A DNA stretch of 8,559 nucleotides from Planctomycetota bacterium (lineage in GTDB: Bacteria > Planctomycetota > PUPC01 > JACPCR01). The notes below the pieces were generated by a model. It ran no database searches and was not told the DNA's origin. It worked only from the letters and a program-made list of their open reading frames with translations. The stretch spans positions 1 to 8,559 of the forward strand of contig JASLXP010000348.1 in NCBI GenBank assembly GCA_030740295.1. The letters run 5' to 3'. Of the stretch, positions 1 through 6,812 are shown piece after piece. The stretch's first letter is position 1. Every line of letters starts with the position of its first letter. The position numbers were made by a program, and so were the translations under genes.

Positions 1-1074
1 CCAACTCGCTCCCTGCTGAATTGAGATCTGGCTTGCAAGGCCGGGGAGCGTCATGTCCAGGGCCTCATGAATGCCGATGGGCGGCGAAGTTCCTTCCAGG
101 ATGGCGTCGATGAAGTCCTGGGCGATCCAGTAGTCACCACCGCCGTGACCTGCTTTGACGGCTTCCTCAGGTGGGTTCTTCCAGTGCTCAGGCAGGAACT
201 CGTCATAGAAATCTTCGAGAGGATACCACTTTGTCTCTCCATGACGGGAGCGTATCCAGACCTTGGGTTCGTCTCCAAGGCCTCGTGTGGCTTCGTAGCA
301 TCCGTCTGTCCCCTGGAGTGAATAATAGGTCATGTTATGTGGCCGGTCGGAAATCATATCGAGCCGCAGGTTGACCAGACCTCCGCCCGAGAGCCGACAT
401 GCGGTGAAGTTGGCATCTTCAATTTCATACTGGTCGCCCCGCGGGTCGCGATAATGATGACCGGTGCCCACGCAACTCACAGAGATGACCCGCTGGTTTC
501 CAAACCACTGAAGGACCGGCCCAAGGCTGTGAGTCGGGTAGGTGTTGCCGTTAATGCCGGTCTGCCATTTACGCCGCCACTTGGTGATCTCGTTGAGGCC
601 CTTCAACTCGTGTGTGTATTCGCCCTCACCGAAATAGAGCTCGCCGAAAACGCCCGCGCGGGCCATCGCTTTCACGACCACGTTTGGCCGCATGTAACAA
701 TAATTCTCCGCCATCATGTAGACGCCCTTGCTCTTCTTTTCGGCCAGTACCAGGTCGCGGCATTCTTCAATCGAGACACCGGCCGGCACTTCCGATAAAA
801 CGTGGATATCACGCTCGAGCGCCATGATTGACTGGGGGACATGCAGCGGCATGGGTGTGCCGACGATGACCGCGTCCACCTCGCCCGAATCCATCATTTC
901 TTCGGCGTCAGCAAAAGCGAGAACATCGAGCTCCTGAGCACGCTCGGTGAGCTGCTCTTCTTTCAGGTCGCAGAGCGCGGTCAGCTTTGCATCCTGATGA
1001 ACGTTAATCGCACGAAGGTGACCAGCTCCGCGGCCAATGGCGCCAATGACGCCGAAACGAATGGGAGTATTCAT
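1..1074 (-). CDS. GH109-like Gfo/Idh/MocA-family protein, C-terminus cut off by the window edge
   Basis: I translated this frame by hand: 358 codons stay open from the ATG at 1074 to base 1, with no stop in the window. The N-terminus is a Rossmann fold for NAD(P): VIGAIGRG at about residues 9-16 and an acidic end of beta-2 (CDL, 35-37). The usual EKP motif of Gfo/Idh/MocA dehydrogenases reads EVP (95-97), so the catalytic lysine is absent. Then come AENYCYMRP (122-130), GNTYPTHSLGP (176-186) and GHGGGDYW (309-316). This order matches GH109 alpha-N-acetylgalactosaminidases, which use NAD in a redox hydrolysis mechanism and keep a Tyr/His pair in the YPTH segment. The exact substrate cannot be read from the sequence. 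There is no Tat or Sec signal at this start, unlike many GH109 enzymes, so it is probably cytoplasmic. It lies 65 bases downstream of another Gfo/Idh/MocA gene on the same strand, likely one transcript. No clear Shine-Dalgarno site precedes the ATG. Only a short C-terminal tail is probably missing. Confidence 0.88.
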   Translation of the reverse strand, partial: MNTPIRFGVIGAIGRGAGHLRAINVHQDAKLTALCDLKEEQLTERAQELDVLAFADAEEMMDSGEVDAVIVGTPMPLHVPQSIMALERDIHVLSEVPAGVSIEECRDLVLAEKKSKGVYMMAENYCYMRPNVVVKAMARAGVFGELYFGEGEYTHELKGLNEITKWRRKWQTGINGNTYPTHSLGPVLQWFGNQRVISVSCVGTGHHYRDPRGDQYEIEDANFTACRLSGGGLVNLRLDMISDRPHNMTYYSLQGTDGCYEATRGLGDEPKVWIRSRHGETKWYPLEDFYDEFLPEHWKNPPEEAVKAGHGGGDYWIAQDFIDAILEGTSPPIGIHEALDMTLPGLASQISIQQGASW

Positions 1075-1139
1075 GATTCAGGTCTGTGTGAGGGGCAGGA
1101 ACAATTTCATATTTTCGTCTGGCTCATCCTTAACAGAAA

Positions 1140-2198
1140 TTACTTAATCTTCACCTCGCGGCCCTTCTCCGCTGAGTCATAAATCCCGTCAAGGATTTTC
1201 TGCACCATGAGACCGTGCTCTGCCGGTGCCATTGTCGGTTTGTTGTAGAGGCAATGCTCAACGAAGTTACGCATCTTGTCTCCAAACTGATCACCGAATC
1301 CATGAGACGGAATCCAGCCTGGCTCGGAATTGATCATATGTCCGGTGTCGTCCCGGAAGATGCCCGGCGGAGACCATGATGCACCGGCCTTCTCGCCCAT
1401 GATGGTAAAGTTGTTAATGCCTTCTTTGATGTGCGCTGCAAAGGATGATTCAATGCTCATGATGGCGCCGTTTTCAAAACGGATCTGCCCCACGGCCAGG
1501 TCTTCGACCGTGTAGGTTTTGTGATCCCAGTTCGGCCACTGGGAGACGACATCAGATTTCTTGTTGCCGAGGTAGGTGAACGTCTGCCCAAACGCGGCCA
1601 CCGGCTTCGGCGATCCCATGACAAAGTGTGCGACCTCAATGATGTGGACGCCGATGTCGATCATCGGCCCACCGCCCTGCAGATCCTTCCGACCGAAGAC
1701 GCCCCAGTTGGGAATACCTCGACGTCGCAATGCTTGGCAGCGCGCATACATGATCTTGCCAAACTGACCGGCCTCGATCGCGCTGGTGATATATTTGGTG
1801 TTGCTGTTAAAACGATTCTGAAAACCGATGACCAGCTTCCGTTTGTTCTTCCTGGCAGCATCGACCATGCGCTGTCCTTCTCGAGCATTCATCGCCATCG
1901 GCTTCTCCACCAGTGCGTGGGCGCCCGCTTTCAGTGCATCAATCGCACACGGCGCATGTAGGAAGTTCGGTGTGCAGACGCTGACCGCATCCGGCTGCAC
2001 TTTTTTGAGCATCTCCTTGTAGTCAGTAAAGCACTCCGAAATGCCAAAGTTCTCCGCATGCCTGGCCATCCCTTCTTCGTTAATATCGGCGAGAGCGAGA
2101 AGCTCAACATCATCCATTTTTGAAAGGTAATTCATATGCGTGCCCGCAATTCCGCCGGCACCGATAAGGGCATACCGGAGCTTCTTCTTCCTGGCCAT
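1140..2198 (-). CDS. Gfo/Idh/MocA-family NAD(P)-dependent oxidoreductase
   Basis: A complete 352-residue protein, the usual size for this family of sugar and inositol dehydrogenases and related enzymes. The N-terminal Rossmann domain shows LIGAGGIAGTH (11-21), ADIN (37-40) at the end of beta-2, CTPNFLH (75-81) and the catalytic EKP motif (98-100, Lys99). The C-terminal alpha/beta domain has GGGPMIDIGVHIIEVAHF (175-192), where Asp181 and His185 occupy the positions usual for substrate binding and catalysis. The tail EHGLMVQKILDGIYDSAEKG is typical. The ATG at 2198 is supported by an AGAGGA ribosome site six bases upstream. No signal peptide is seen, so it should act in the cytoplasm. It is the first gene of a leftward pair with the GH109-like gene. 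The substrate is unknown: a sugar, sugar acid or glycoside derivative is likely from the family and neighbour. Confidence 0.93.
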   Translation of the reverse strand: MARKKKLRYALIGAGGIAGTHMNYLSKMDDVELLALADINEEGMARHAENFGISECFTDYKEMLKKVQPDAVSVCTPNFLHAPCAIDALKAGAHALVEKPMAMNAREGQRMVDAARKNKRKLVIGFQNRFNSNTKYITSAIEAGQFGKIMYARCQALRRRGIPNWGVFGRKDLQGGGPMIDIGVHIIEVAHFVMGSPKPVAAFGQTFTYLGNKKSDVVSQWPNWDHKTYTVEDLAVGQIRFENGAIMSIESSFAAHIKEGINNFTIMGEKAGASWSPPGIFRDDTGHMINSEPGWIPSHGFGDQFGDKMRNFVEHCLYNKPTMAPAEHGLMVQKILDGIYDSAEKGREVKIK

Positions 2199-2204
2199 GA
2201 TGGA

Positions 2205-2210
2205 TCCTCT
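2205..2210 (-). promoter_or_regulatory. Shine-Dalgarno site for the oxidoreductase gene
   Basis: On the minus strand the bases read AGAGGA, six bases before the ATG at 2198. It is one of the few good ribosome-binding sites in the window and fixes the start of the oxidoreductase. Confidence 0.7.
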
Positions 2211-2299
2211 ATTGAACGATAAACTCGAAGTCTGGAAGGCGGCGTACCGTACTATTGGAAACCTTGTTGTCCATCAGCCGCCGTAGCGCCGGGCCGCTG

Positions 2300-2328
2300 C
2301 TGGCAGCTTGTAGCTTCAGTGCTTTAAT
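2300..2328 (+). promoter_or_regulatory. Candidate sigma70-type promoter for trpBA
   Basis: CTGGCA (2300-2305, 4 of 6 to TTGACA) is followed by a 17-base spacer and TTTAAT (2323-2328, 5 of 6 to TATAAT). Transcription would start near 2335, giving a leader of about 37 bases before the trpB ATG at 2372. It lies in the 173-base divergent region between the leftward oxidoreductase and trpB. I see no tandem-Trp leader peptide and no terminator/antiterminator pair, so there is no sign of classical attenuation. The call rests on pattern and position only. Confidence 0.35.
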
Positions 2329-2371
2329 CCGCCCACCAATTTTGGCATTACCCAACTGGGATTCTGAATTC

Positions 2372-3583
2372 ATGGCCAGCGTAGTCGTCAGCGACAATCT
2401 GCCCGATGCTCTGGGGCATTTTGGGCCCTATGGGGGCCGATTTGTGCCCGAGACGCTCATGCCTGCGCTGCAGGAACTCGAGGACGAATTCGACCGGTCT
2501 CGGAACGATGCTGAGTTTCAGAAAGAGCTTGAATACTACTTCACTGAATACGCCGGCCGTCCTACTCCACTGACTTTTGCCGCCCGCATGACCGAGGATC
2601 TCGGCGGGGCCAAAATCTATCTCAAGCGAGAGGATCTACTCCACACCGGCGCGCACAAAATCAACAACGCCATCGGGCAGGCGTTGCTGACCAGGCGAAT
2701 GGGCAAAAAACGCGTGGTTGCGGAAACCGGTGCCGGCCAGCATGGCGTTGCAACGGCCACCGTGTGCGCCCTCTTCGACCTGGATTGCATCATCTACATG
2801 GGCACGGAGGACATGGAACGGCAGGCTCTTAATGTCTTTCGTATGCGTCAGCTCGGGGCAGAGGTCGTTGGTGTTCATGTCGGAAGCAAGACTCTCAAAG
2901 ATGCTATTAATGAGGCGCTCCGTGACTGGACGACCAACGTCCGAAGCACCCATTACATCCTTGGCTCGGCCACCGGGCCACATCCGTTCCCGAAACTCGT
3001 GCGTACTTTCCAATCGGTCATCGGACGAGAAGCCAAACAGCAGATCATGGATAAAGAAGGACGCCTGCCCGATTACCTCGTTGCATGTGTTGGCGGCGGC
3101 AGCAATTCGATTGGGCTATTTTACGAATTTCTCAACGATGAATCGGTCAAGATGATCGGGGCGGAGGCCGGCGGACTCGGCATTGATGGCGGGCTGCATG
3201 CGGCGCGTTTTGCCGGAGGATCGCTTGGGGTACTGCAGGGCGCAAAGAGCTACCTCCTTCAGGATGACGACGGCCAGGTGCAGATTACTCATTCAGTATC
3301 GGCCGGTCTTGATTACGCCAGTATCGGCCCCGAACATTCGTTCCTGCATGACAAGGGCCGCGTCGATTACACCTACATCGTCGATACGGAGGCCGTCGGG
3401 GGATTCAAGTACGCCTGCCGGACCGAAGGCATCCTCCCTGCCCTCGAAAGCGCGCACGCGGTCGCAGAGGTCCGCAAGCTCGCGCCGACGCTTTCCAAGG
3501 ATCAGATCATCATCATGAATATGTCTGGCCGTGGAGATAAGGATGTGCAGCACGTGGCCAAGTGGCTGAAGGAAAACGAATGA
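2372..3583 (+). CDS. trpB: Tryptophan synthase beta subunit
   Basis: Makes L-tryptophan from L-serine and indole with PLP, as the beta subunit of the cytoplasmic alpha2-beta2 tryptophan synthase. The 403-residue protein is of usual TrpB1 length. Visible landmarks: [16 protein letters not shown] (18-33), the PLP-lysine segment HTGAHKINN (91-99, Lys96), ETGAGQHG (118-125, Glu118 matching the catalytic Glu109 of Salmonella), the phosphate-binding loop GGGSNS (241-246), GLDY (312-315), GPEH (319-322), ALES (357-360) and SGRGDKD (385-391). The frame is open upstream to a TTG at 2255, but the ATG at 2372 gives the family's N-terminus, and the extra 39 residues are unlike TrpB. The ribosome site for this ATG is weak. 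The stop codon overlaps the trpA start, so the two subunits are coupled. No sequence of concern is seen, and all key residues are present. Confidence 0.98.
   Translation: MASVVVSDNLPDALGHFGPYGGRFVPETLMPALQELEDEFDRSRNDAEFQKELEYYFTEYAGRPTPLTFAARMTEDLGGAKIYLKREDLLHTGAHKINNAIGQALLTRRMGKKRVVAETGAGQHGVATATVCALFDLDCIIYMGTEDMERQALNVFRMRQLGAEVVGVHVGSKTLKDAINEALRDWTTNVRSTHYILGSATGPHPFPKLVRTFQSVIGREAKQQIMDKEGRLPDYLVACVGGGSNSIGLFYEFLNDESVKMIGAEAGGLGIDGGLHAARFAGGSLGVLQGAKSYLLQDDDGQVQITHSVSAGLDYASIGPEHSFLHDKGRVDYTYIVDTEAVGGFKYACRTEGILPALESAHAVAEVRKLAPTLSKDQIIIMNMSGRGDKDVQHVAKWLKENE
3568..3583 (+). promoter_or_regulatory. trpB-trpA junction: ribosome site and ATGA overlap
   Basis: GAAGGA (3568-3573) lies six bases before the trpA ATG at 3580, inside the end of trpB. 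The bases ATGA (3580-3583) serve as trpA start and trpB stop together. This favours the ATG over the in-frame GTG at 3562 as the trpA start, and implies translational coupling that keeps the two subunits in equal amounts. Confidence 0.75.
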
Positions 3584-4380
3584 ATCGCATCGACGCGAAG
3601 TTTCAGCAGGCGAAGGATGAAGGCCGTGCCATTTTCAGTATTTACATCTGTGCCGGGGACCCCGACCTCGAGACGACAAAAAAACTCGTGCTCGAATTCG
3701 ATCGGGCAGGCGTCGATCTCATTGAGCTCGGTGTCCCGTTTTCCGATCCCGTCGCCGACGGCCCGGTGATCCAGAATGCAACCCAGCGCGCACTCGAGGG
3801 AGGCACCACACTTCGGAAATCTCTGGAGACGCTGAGCGCCATCCGCAGCGAATCAGAGATCCCAATCACCTTGATGACCTACTACAACCCGGTCTTTCAC
3901 TACGGTGTTGAAGCACTCGTGAAAGATGCGGTGGATGCCGGTGCCGACGGCCTGATCGTGCCAGATCTTACACCCGAAGAATCGGCCGACCTCGTTTTCG
4001 CTGCTCGCTCACATGACTGTAAAACGATTTTCTTCACAGCGCCTACCAGCACGGACGAGCGCGTCCGCAAGACCAACGAATCCGCCACAGGTTTCATCTA
4101 TTGCGTCAGCGTGACCGGCATCACCGGCGCCCGTGATGCGCTGCCGGAAGAGCTGGTCAGCAATCTCCAACGCTTCCGCAGCCTGACCGACAAGCCGCTG
4201 GTCGTCGGATTCGGCGTCTCCCAGCAAGACCAGGTGCGCATGCTGTCTGAGCATGCAGACGGCATCATCGTCGGAAGCGCCATCGTGCGAAAGATTGAAG
4301 AGCATCTCTCCGAGGGGCGTGATGTGCTTGTGCAAAAGGTTGGCGAACTGGCTGCAGAGCTGGCAGCCGGAGTACGGTGA
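3580..4380 (+). CDS. trpA: Tryptophan synthase alpha subunit
   Basis: Cleaves indole-3-glycerol phosphate to indole and glyceraldehyde 3-phosphate. The indole then passes through the tunnel to TrpB. The 266-residue protein is a TIM barrel of normal length. [10 protein letters not shown] is at 24-33. The loop [17 protein letters not shown] (49-65) carries the two catalytic acids at exactly the E. coli positions, Glu49 and Asp60. [19 protein letters not shown] and [12 protein letters not shown] (phosphate and loop-6 region) follow in order, then VVGFGVS and GIIVGSAIV near the C-terminus. It overlaps trpB by four bases. No other trp gene follows, so trpBA stands apart from the rest of the pathway, at least within this window. 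No missing residue or unusual base use is seen. Confidence 0.98.
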   Translation: MNRIDAKFQQAKDEGRAIFSIYICAGDPDLETTKKLVLEFDRAGVDLIELGVPFSDPVADGPVIQNATQRALEGGTTLRKSLETLSAIRSESEIPITLMTYYNPVFHYGVEALVKDAVDAGADGLIVPDLTPEESADLVFAARSHDCKTIFFTAPTSTDERVRKTNESATGFIYCVSVTGITGARDALPEELVSNLQRFRSLTDKPLVVGFGVSQQDQVRMLSEHADGIIVGSAIVRKIEEHLSEGRDVLVQKVGELAAELAAGVR

Positions 4381-4390
4381 CCCTGTCTGC

Positions 4391-4433
4391 CGAATCATTC
4401 GAGTATTGAAAGCACAACGCCTGCTGCTATACC
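4391..4433 (+). promoter_or_regulatory. Candidate extended -10 promoter with a small dyad, after trpA
   Basis: TTGAAA (4406-4411, 5 of 6 to the -35 consensus), a 16-base spacer and TATACC (4428-4433) with a TG two bases before it (4425-4426), the extended -10 pattern. The start point would be near 4440, about 22 bases before the small gene at 4462. Just upstream, CGAATCATTCG (4391-4401) is a near-perfect 11-base dyad that could be an operator or chance. If real, the small gene is not simply part of the trpBA transcript. Confidence 0.33.
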
Positions 4434-4461
4434 TCACGGAGGCAACACAGGTTTCAGAAAA

Positions 4462-4686
4462 ATGAACACGCAAGACGAGATGCTCAGCACGGTTCACCAG
4501 CTCGTGGACAAGTACCGGACGCGATGCCTCTGGTTCTTGCGGGAGGATTTTTATCCGACAACTGAAGAACAAGTGTCAAGAGTGCTGAAACACATTGAAA
4601 AAAATGGGGACCGGGCGGCCTTTATTCAGGTAGCCGAAATCAAGCAATGGCTCTTACGGAATTCCAAAGAACAGTCTGCCGTTTAA
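4462..4686 (+). CDS. Small protein of unknown function (74 residues)
   Basis: I do not recognise a named family. The protein has an acidic N-terminal helix, then the aromatic stretch YRTRCLWFLREDFYP (18-32), and a predicted helical C-terminal half with the short motifs EEQVSRVLKHIEKNGDR (35-51) and AAFIQVAEIKQWL (52-64). There is no signal peptide, membrane segment, metal-binding cysteine pair or helix-turn-helix that I can identify; it has a single cysteine (Cys22). The amphipathic, Trp-containing pattern and the clean open frame in an otherwise empty gap suggest a real gene rather than chance. It sits 81 bases after trpA and 148 before the methyltransferase on the same strand. The ribosome site is weak: only CAGG about ten bases upstream. 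A promoter-like element lies before it, and a perfect dyad covers its stop codon. Confidence 0.7.
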   Translation: MNTQDEMLSTVHQLVDKYRTRCLWFLREDFYPTTEEQVSRVLKHIEKNGDRAAFIQVAEIKQWLLRNSKEQSAV

Positions 4687-4707
4687 TCTCTTCGAATCGG
4701 ATTAAAC
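4681..4707. repeat. Perfect 8-base inverted repeat across the stop codon of the small gene
   Basis: GTTTAATC (4681-4688) and GATTAAAC (4700-4707) are exact reverse complements around an 11-base loop that itself contains TTCGAA. The left arm contains the TAA stop (4684-4686). The stem is AT-rich and no T-run follows on either strand, so a standard intrinsic terminator is unlikely. An operator site or an mRNA 3'-end hairpin is possible. Confidence 0.5.
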
Positions 4708-4834
4708 AGGGAGAACACTTTACTGGGGAAGGGCGAACCAAATCTCGACAGCCCTCGAAGGGAGTGTCCTTTAGTTTCACGTTGGAGGTATCAAGGGCGC
4801 TTGCCCATCCATTGTCGAGAGGGCGGGCCAACCA

Positions 4835-5629
4835 TTGATCACCATTGCCAGCCCCCAGAACGCGCGCATCAAGCGTCTTGTTCGCTTGCGCAAAAGGAGC
4901 GAGCGTGATTCCTCCCGATTGACGGTAATTGACGGCATCAGAGAGATCCGGCGCGCGCTGGAGGCTGGTATTGAGATTGCCGAATTGTACATCTGTGGAA
5001 AGCTGATCGCCGAGGATGATGCCGGTCTGGTCGTCGAGGCGGAATCGAAGGCTACCGAGGTATTCGAAGTGACAGAGAAAGCTTTCAGGAAGGGAGCTTA
5101 CGGCGACAGAGTCGAGGGACTGATCGCCGTCGTGCCTATCCCGAGGCTGGTCCTGCAAGATCTGCCGCTGGGCGATTGTCCGTTGCTGCTTGTGCTTGAG
5201 GGCCTGGAAAAACCGGGAAATCTCGGCGCAGTGATTCGATCGGCAGACGCCGCGGGCGTAACAGGAGTCATCGCGTGTGAACCGGAAACTGACCTGTTCA
5301 ACCCTAACGCTATCCGCGCCAGTATCGGCACCATATTTTCCGTGCTGACCGCAACTGCATCGAGTGCTGAAACCATTCAGTGGCTGAAAGAGAACGACAT
5401 TCATACGTTGGCAGCAACACCACATGCGGAGACCGCGCACACGGATGCCGATTTCTGCAGGCCGAGCGCTATCGTGCTCGGTAGCGAGCATCACGGCCTC
5501 ACGGATACCTGGCTACAAGGAGCGGACGCGACGATCCGAATCCCAATGCAGGGGAAAGCAGATTCACTGAACCTGGCGATGTCGGCGACGATCCTGGCCT
5601 TTGAAGCGGCGAGGCAAAGGGGGGGGTGA
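4835..5629 (+). CDS. SpoU/TrmH-family RNA 2'-O-methyltransferase (RlmB/TsnR-like)
   Basis: Transfers a methyl group from S-adenosylmethionine to a ribose 2'-OH of RNA, in this subfamily usually a 23S rRNA nucleotide. The 264-residue protein has an N-terminal substrate-binding domain (ITIASPQNARIKRL near 2-15; IDGIREIRRALEAG at 32-45) and a C-terminal SPOUT knot domain. Its three knot motifs are present: LEGLEKPGNLGAVIRSADAA (121-140, Asn129 and Arg135), IVLGSEHHGL (213-222, Glu218) and SLNLAMSATILAFEAAR (244-260). The start is a TTG at 4835, chosen because the family N-terminus begins there and no ATG or GTG lies upstream in frame before the TAG at 4772. GAGGG (4819-4823) is a modest ribosome site. 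A stronger GGAGGT at 4784-4789 is 45 bases away and serves no obvious start. The precise target nucleotide cannot be assigned, so no symbol is given. Confidence 0.93.
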   Translation: MITIASPQNARIKRLVRLRKRSERDSSRLTVIDGIREIRRALEAGIEIAELYICGKLIAEDDAGLVVEAESKATEVFEVTEKAFRKGAYGDRVEGLIAVVPIPRLVLQDLPLGDCPLLLVLEGLEKPGNLGAVIRSADAAGVTGVIACEPETDLFNPNAIRASIGTIFSVLTATASSAETIQWLKENDIHTLAATPHAETAHTDADFCRPSAIVLGSEHHGLTDTWLQGADATIRIPMQGKADSLNLAMSATILAFEAARQRGG

Positions 5630-5633
5630 GATT

Positions 5634-5692
5634 CTGAATTCAGGATTCAGCCGGGTCACCCCGCAGACAGATCCGGCTGATGCCGTCACCCC
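5634..5692. repeat. Cluster of short dyads and a direct repeat after the methyltransferase gene
   Basis: CTGAATTCAG (5634-5643) is a perfect palindrome. TCAGCCGG (5647-5654) pairs exactly with CCGGCTGA (5673-5680) around an 18-base loop, and GTCACCCC occurs twice (5655-5662 and 5685-5692). The 8-base GC-rich stem could weakly terminate or stabilise the upstream transcript, but no T-run follows. The remaining bases up to the hisC start are pyrimidine-rich, and I see no convincing promoter there. Confidence 0.35.
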
Positions 5693-5764
5693 AACTACAA
5701 GTCTCGTGCGATTGTGCGAATCGTGACTAACATACCCGGCCTTCCATCAACCATCCTCCTCTCG

Positions 5765-6808
5765 ATGTCTTACTTTCGTCCCAACATAGATGCCATGGAA
5801 GGCTACACGCCGGGCGAGCAGCCCAAGGGGGATGAGTTCATCAAGCTCAACACAAATGAGAACCCTTATCCGCCGTCCATGAAGGTCTACGATGCGATCA
5901 GGGAAGAGGTGAACGCGAGCCTGCGCAAATATCCCGACCCGGTCTGCCAGGGAGTCCGGGAAAAAGCTGGGGAGGTCTACGGTTTTGCCGCCGAACAGAT
6001 TATCGTGGGAAATGGCTCGGACGATCTGCTCACGATGATTTGCCGGGCCTTTTGTTCCGAAAGAGAACTCATCGTTCAGCCGTACCCCACTTACAGCCTC
6101 TATGAGACTTTGGCGCAGATTCAGAACGCAGAGTTCAGATCTGTGCCATTCGCTGACTTCAATCATCTGCCCGAAGGTCTCGCTGTGCCTGGTGCGAAGG
6201 TAACGTTCGTGGCTAATCCAAATTCGCCTACGGGGACGGTGGTCTCGCTGGAAGAACTGGACGAGTTCGCCGGCCGGATAGAAGGGGTTCTCGTGGTGGA
6301 CGAAGCGTACGTCGATTTCGGCGAGTGGGATTCTCTTCCGCTGATTCAAGAGCACGACAACGTCATCATTCTGCGCACATTTTCAAAATCATTCAGTCTG
6401 GCCGCGCTCAGGGTGGGCCTGGGATTCGCCAATCCAGAGCTGATTCAGGGGCTGATGAAGGTGAAGGATTCGTATAACGTCAATCGAATCAGCCAGTCCG
6501 CGGCCCTGGCGGCGCTCGAGGACACCGAATACACGGAAGCGATGATCGGCCGGGTCCGCTCCACGCGGGCTCGGCTCGTTGATGCGCTTTCAGCGCTTGG
6601 GCTGCATGTTTACAGCTCACACTCAAACTTTTTATGGGTGCGCTGCTCCGAACCTTCTGCAAAATCAGTTTACGAGGACCTGAAATCACGGAAGATTCTG
6701 GTGCGCTTTTTCAACCACAGCGGTCTGGATGATTGCATTCGCATCACGGTAGGTACTGATGACCAGACCGACACTCTTATCAAAGAACTCAAGAACCTGA
6801 TGGGTTAA
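5765..6808 (+). CDS. hisC: Histidinol-phosphate aminotransferase
   Basis: Converts imidazole-acetol phosphate and glutamate to L-histidinol phosphate and 2-oxoglutarate, the step after HisB, in the cytoplasm as a PLP-dependent fold-type I dimer. The 347 residues match HisC length. Landmarks: the N-terminal YFRPNIDAMEGYTPGEQ (3-19), NTNENPYPPS (29-38), VGNGSDDLL (81-89), PYPTYSLYE (107-115), VANPNSPTGT (149-158, Asn151), VDEAYVDFG (178-186, Asp179 and Tyr182), RTFSKSFSLAALRVGLG (204-220, Lys208 as the PLP Schiff-base lysine and Arg216), and the substrate-carboxylate arginine in CIRITVG (Arg326). The ATG at 5765 is preferred because the family sequence begins there; an in-frame GTG at 5714 would add 17 unrelated residues. 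No Shine-Dalgarno site is visible before either. hisB follows four bases after the stop. Some HisC proteins also act on phenylalanine or tyrosine keto acids. Confidence 0.96.
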   Translation: MSYFRPNIDAMEGYTPGEQPKGDEFIKLNTNENPYPPSMKVYDAIREEVNASLRKYPDPVCQGVREKAGEVYGFAAEQIIVGNGSDDLLTMICRAFCSERELIVQPYPTYSLYETLAQIQNAEFRSVPFADFNHLPEGLAVPGAKVTFVANPNSPTGTVVSLEELDEFAGRIEGVLVVDEAYVDFGEWDSLPLIQEHDNVIILRTFSKSFSLAALRVGLGFANPELIQGLMKVKDSYNVNRISQSAALAALEDTEYTEAMIGRVRSTRARLVDALSALGLHVYSSHSNFLWVRCSEPSAKSVYEDLKSRKILVRFFNHSGLDDCIRITVGTDDQTDTLIKELKNLMG

Positions 6809-6812
6809 ACCA

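Noticed and set aside
337..798. Open frame of 153 codons on the plus strand
   Set aside because: It lies opposite the GH109-like gene, whose minus-strand translation shows clear family motifs throughout; the plus-strand peptide has no recognisable pattern.
1075..1139. Ten-codon minus-strand mini-frame between the two Gfo/Idh/MocA genes
   Set aside because: Too short to distinguish from chance, and it has no ribosome site.
2255..2371. 39-codon in-frame N-terminal extension of trpB from a TTG
   Set aside because: TrpB homology and normal length begin at the ATG at 2372, and the candidate promoter lies inside the extension.
2199..2371. Tryptophan attenuator or T-box leader before trpB
   Set aside because: No short frame with tandem Trp codons, no T-box-like conserved core and no terminator with T-run are visible in this 173-base region.
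4350..4368. GGCTGC/GCAGCC hairpin at the end of trpA as a terminator
   Set aside because: It is inside the trpA coding region, only six base pairs long, and no T-run follows.
4640..5494. Open frame of 284 codons on the minus strand
   Set aside because: It is antisense to the methyltransferase gene, which has all three SPOUT motifs. The antisense peptide is rich in Arg, Ser and Gln without domain-like pattern, as expected of a shadow frame in GC-rich coding DNA.
2360..5642. 13-base exact repeat GATTCTGAATTCA at 2360-2372 and 5630-5642
   Set aside because: A single 13-base match in a window of this size is about what chance gives; the contexts (trpB start and methyltransferase 3' side) do not otherwise agree.
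5747..6355. Open frame of 202 codons on the minus strand inside hisC
   Set aside because: Antisense to the well-conserved half of HisC; no family resemblance in its translation.
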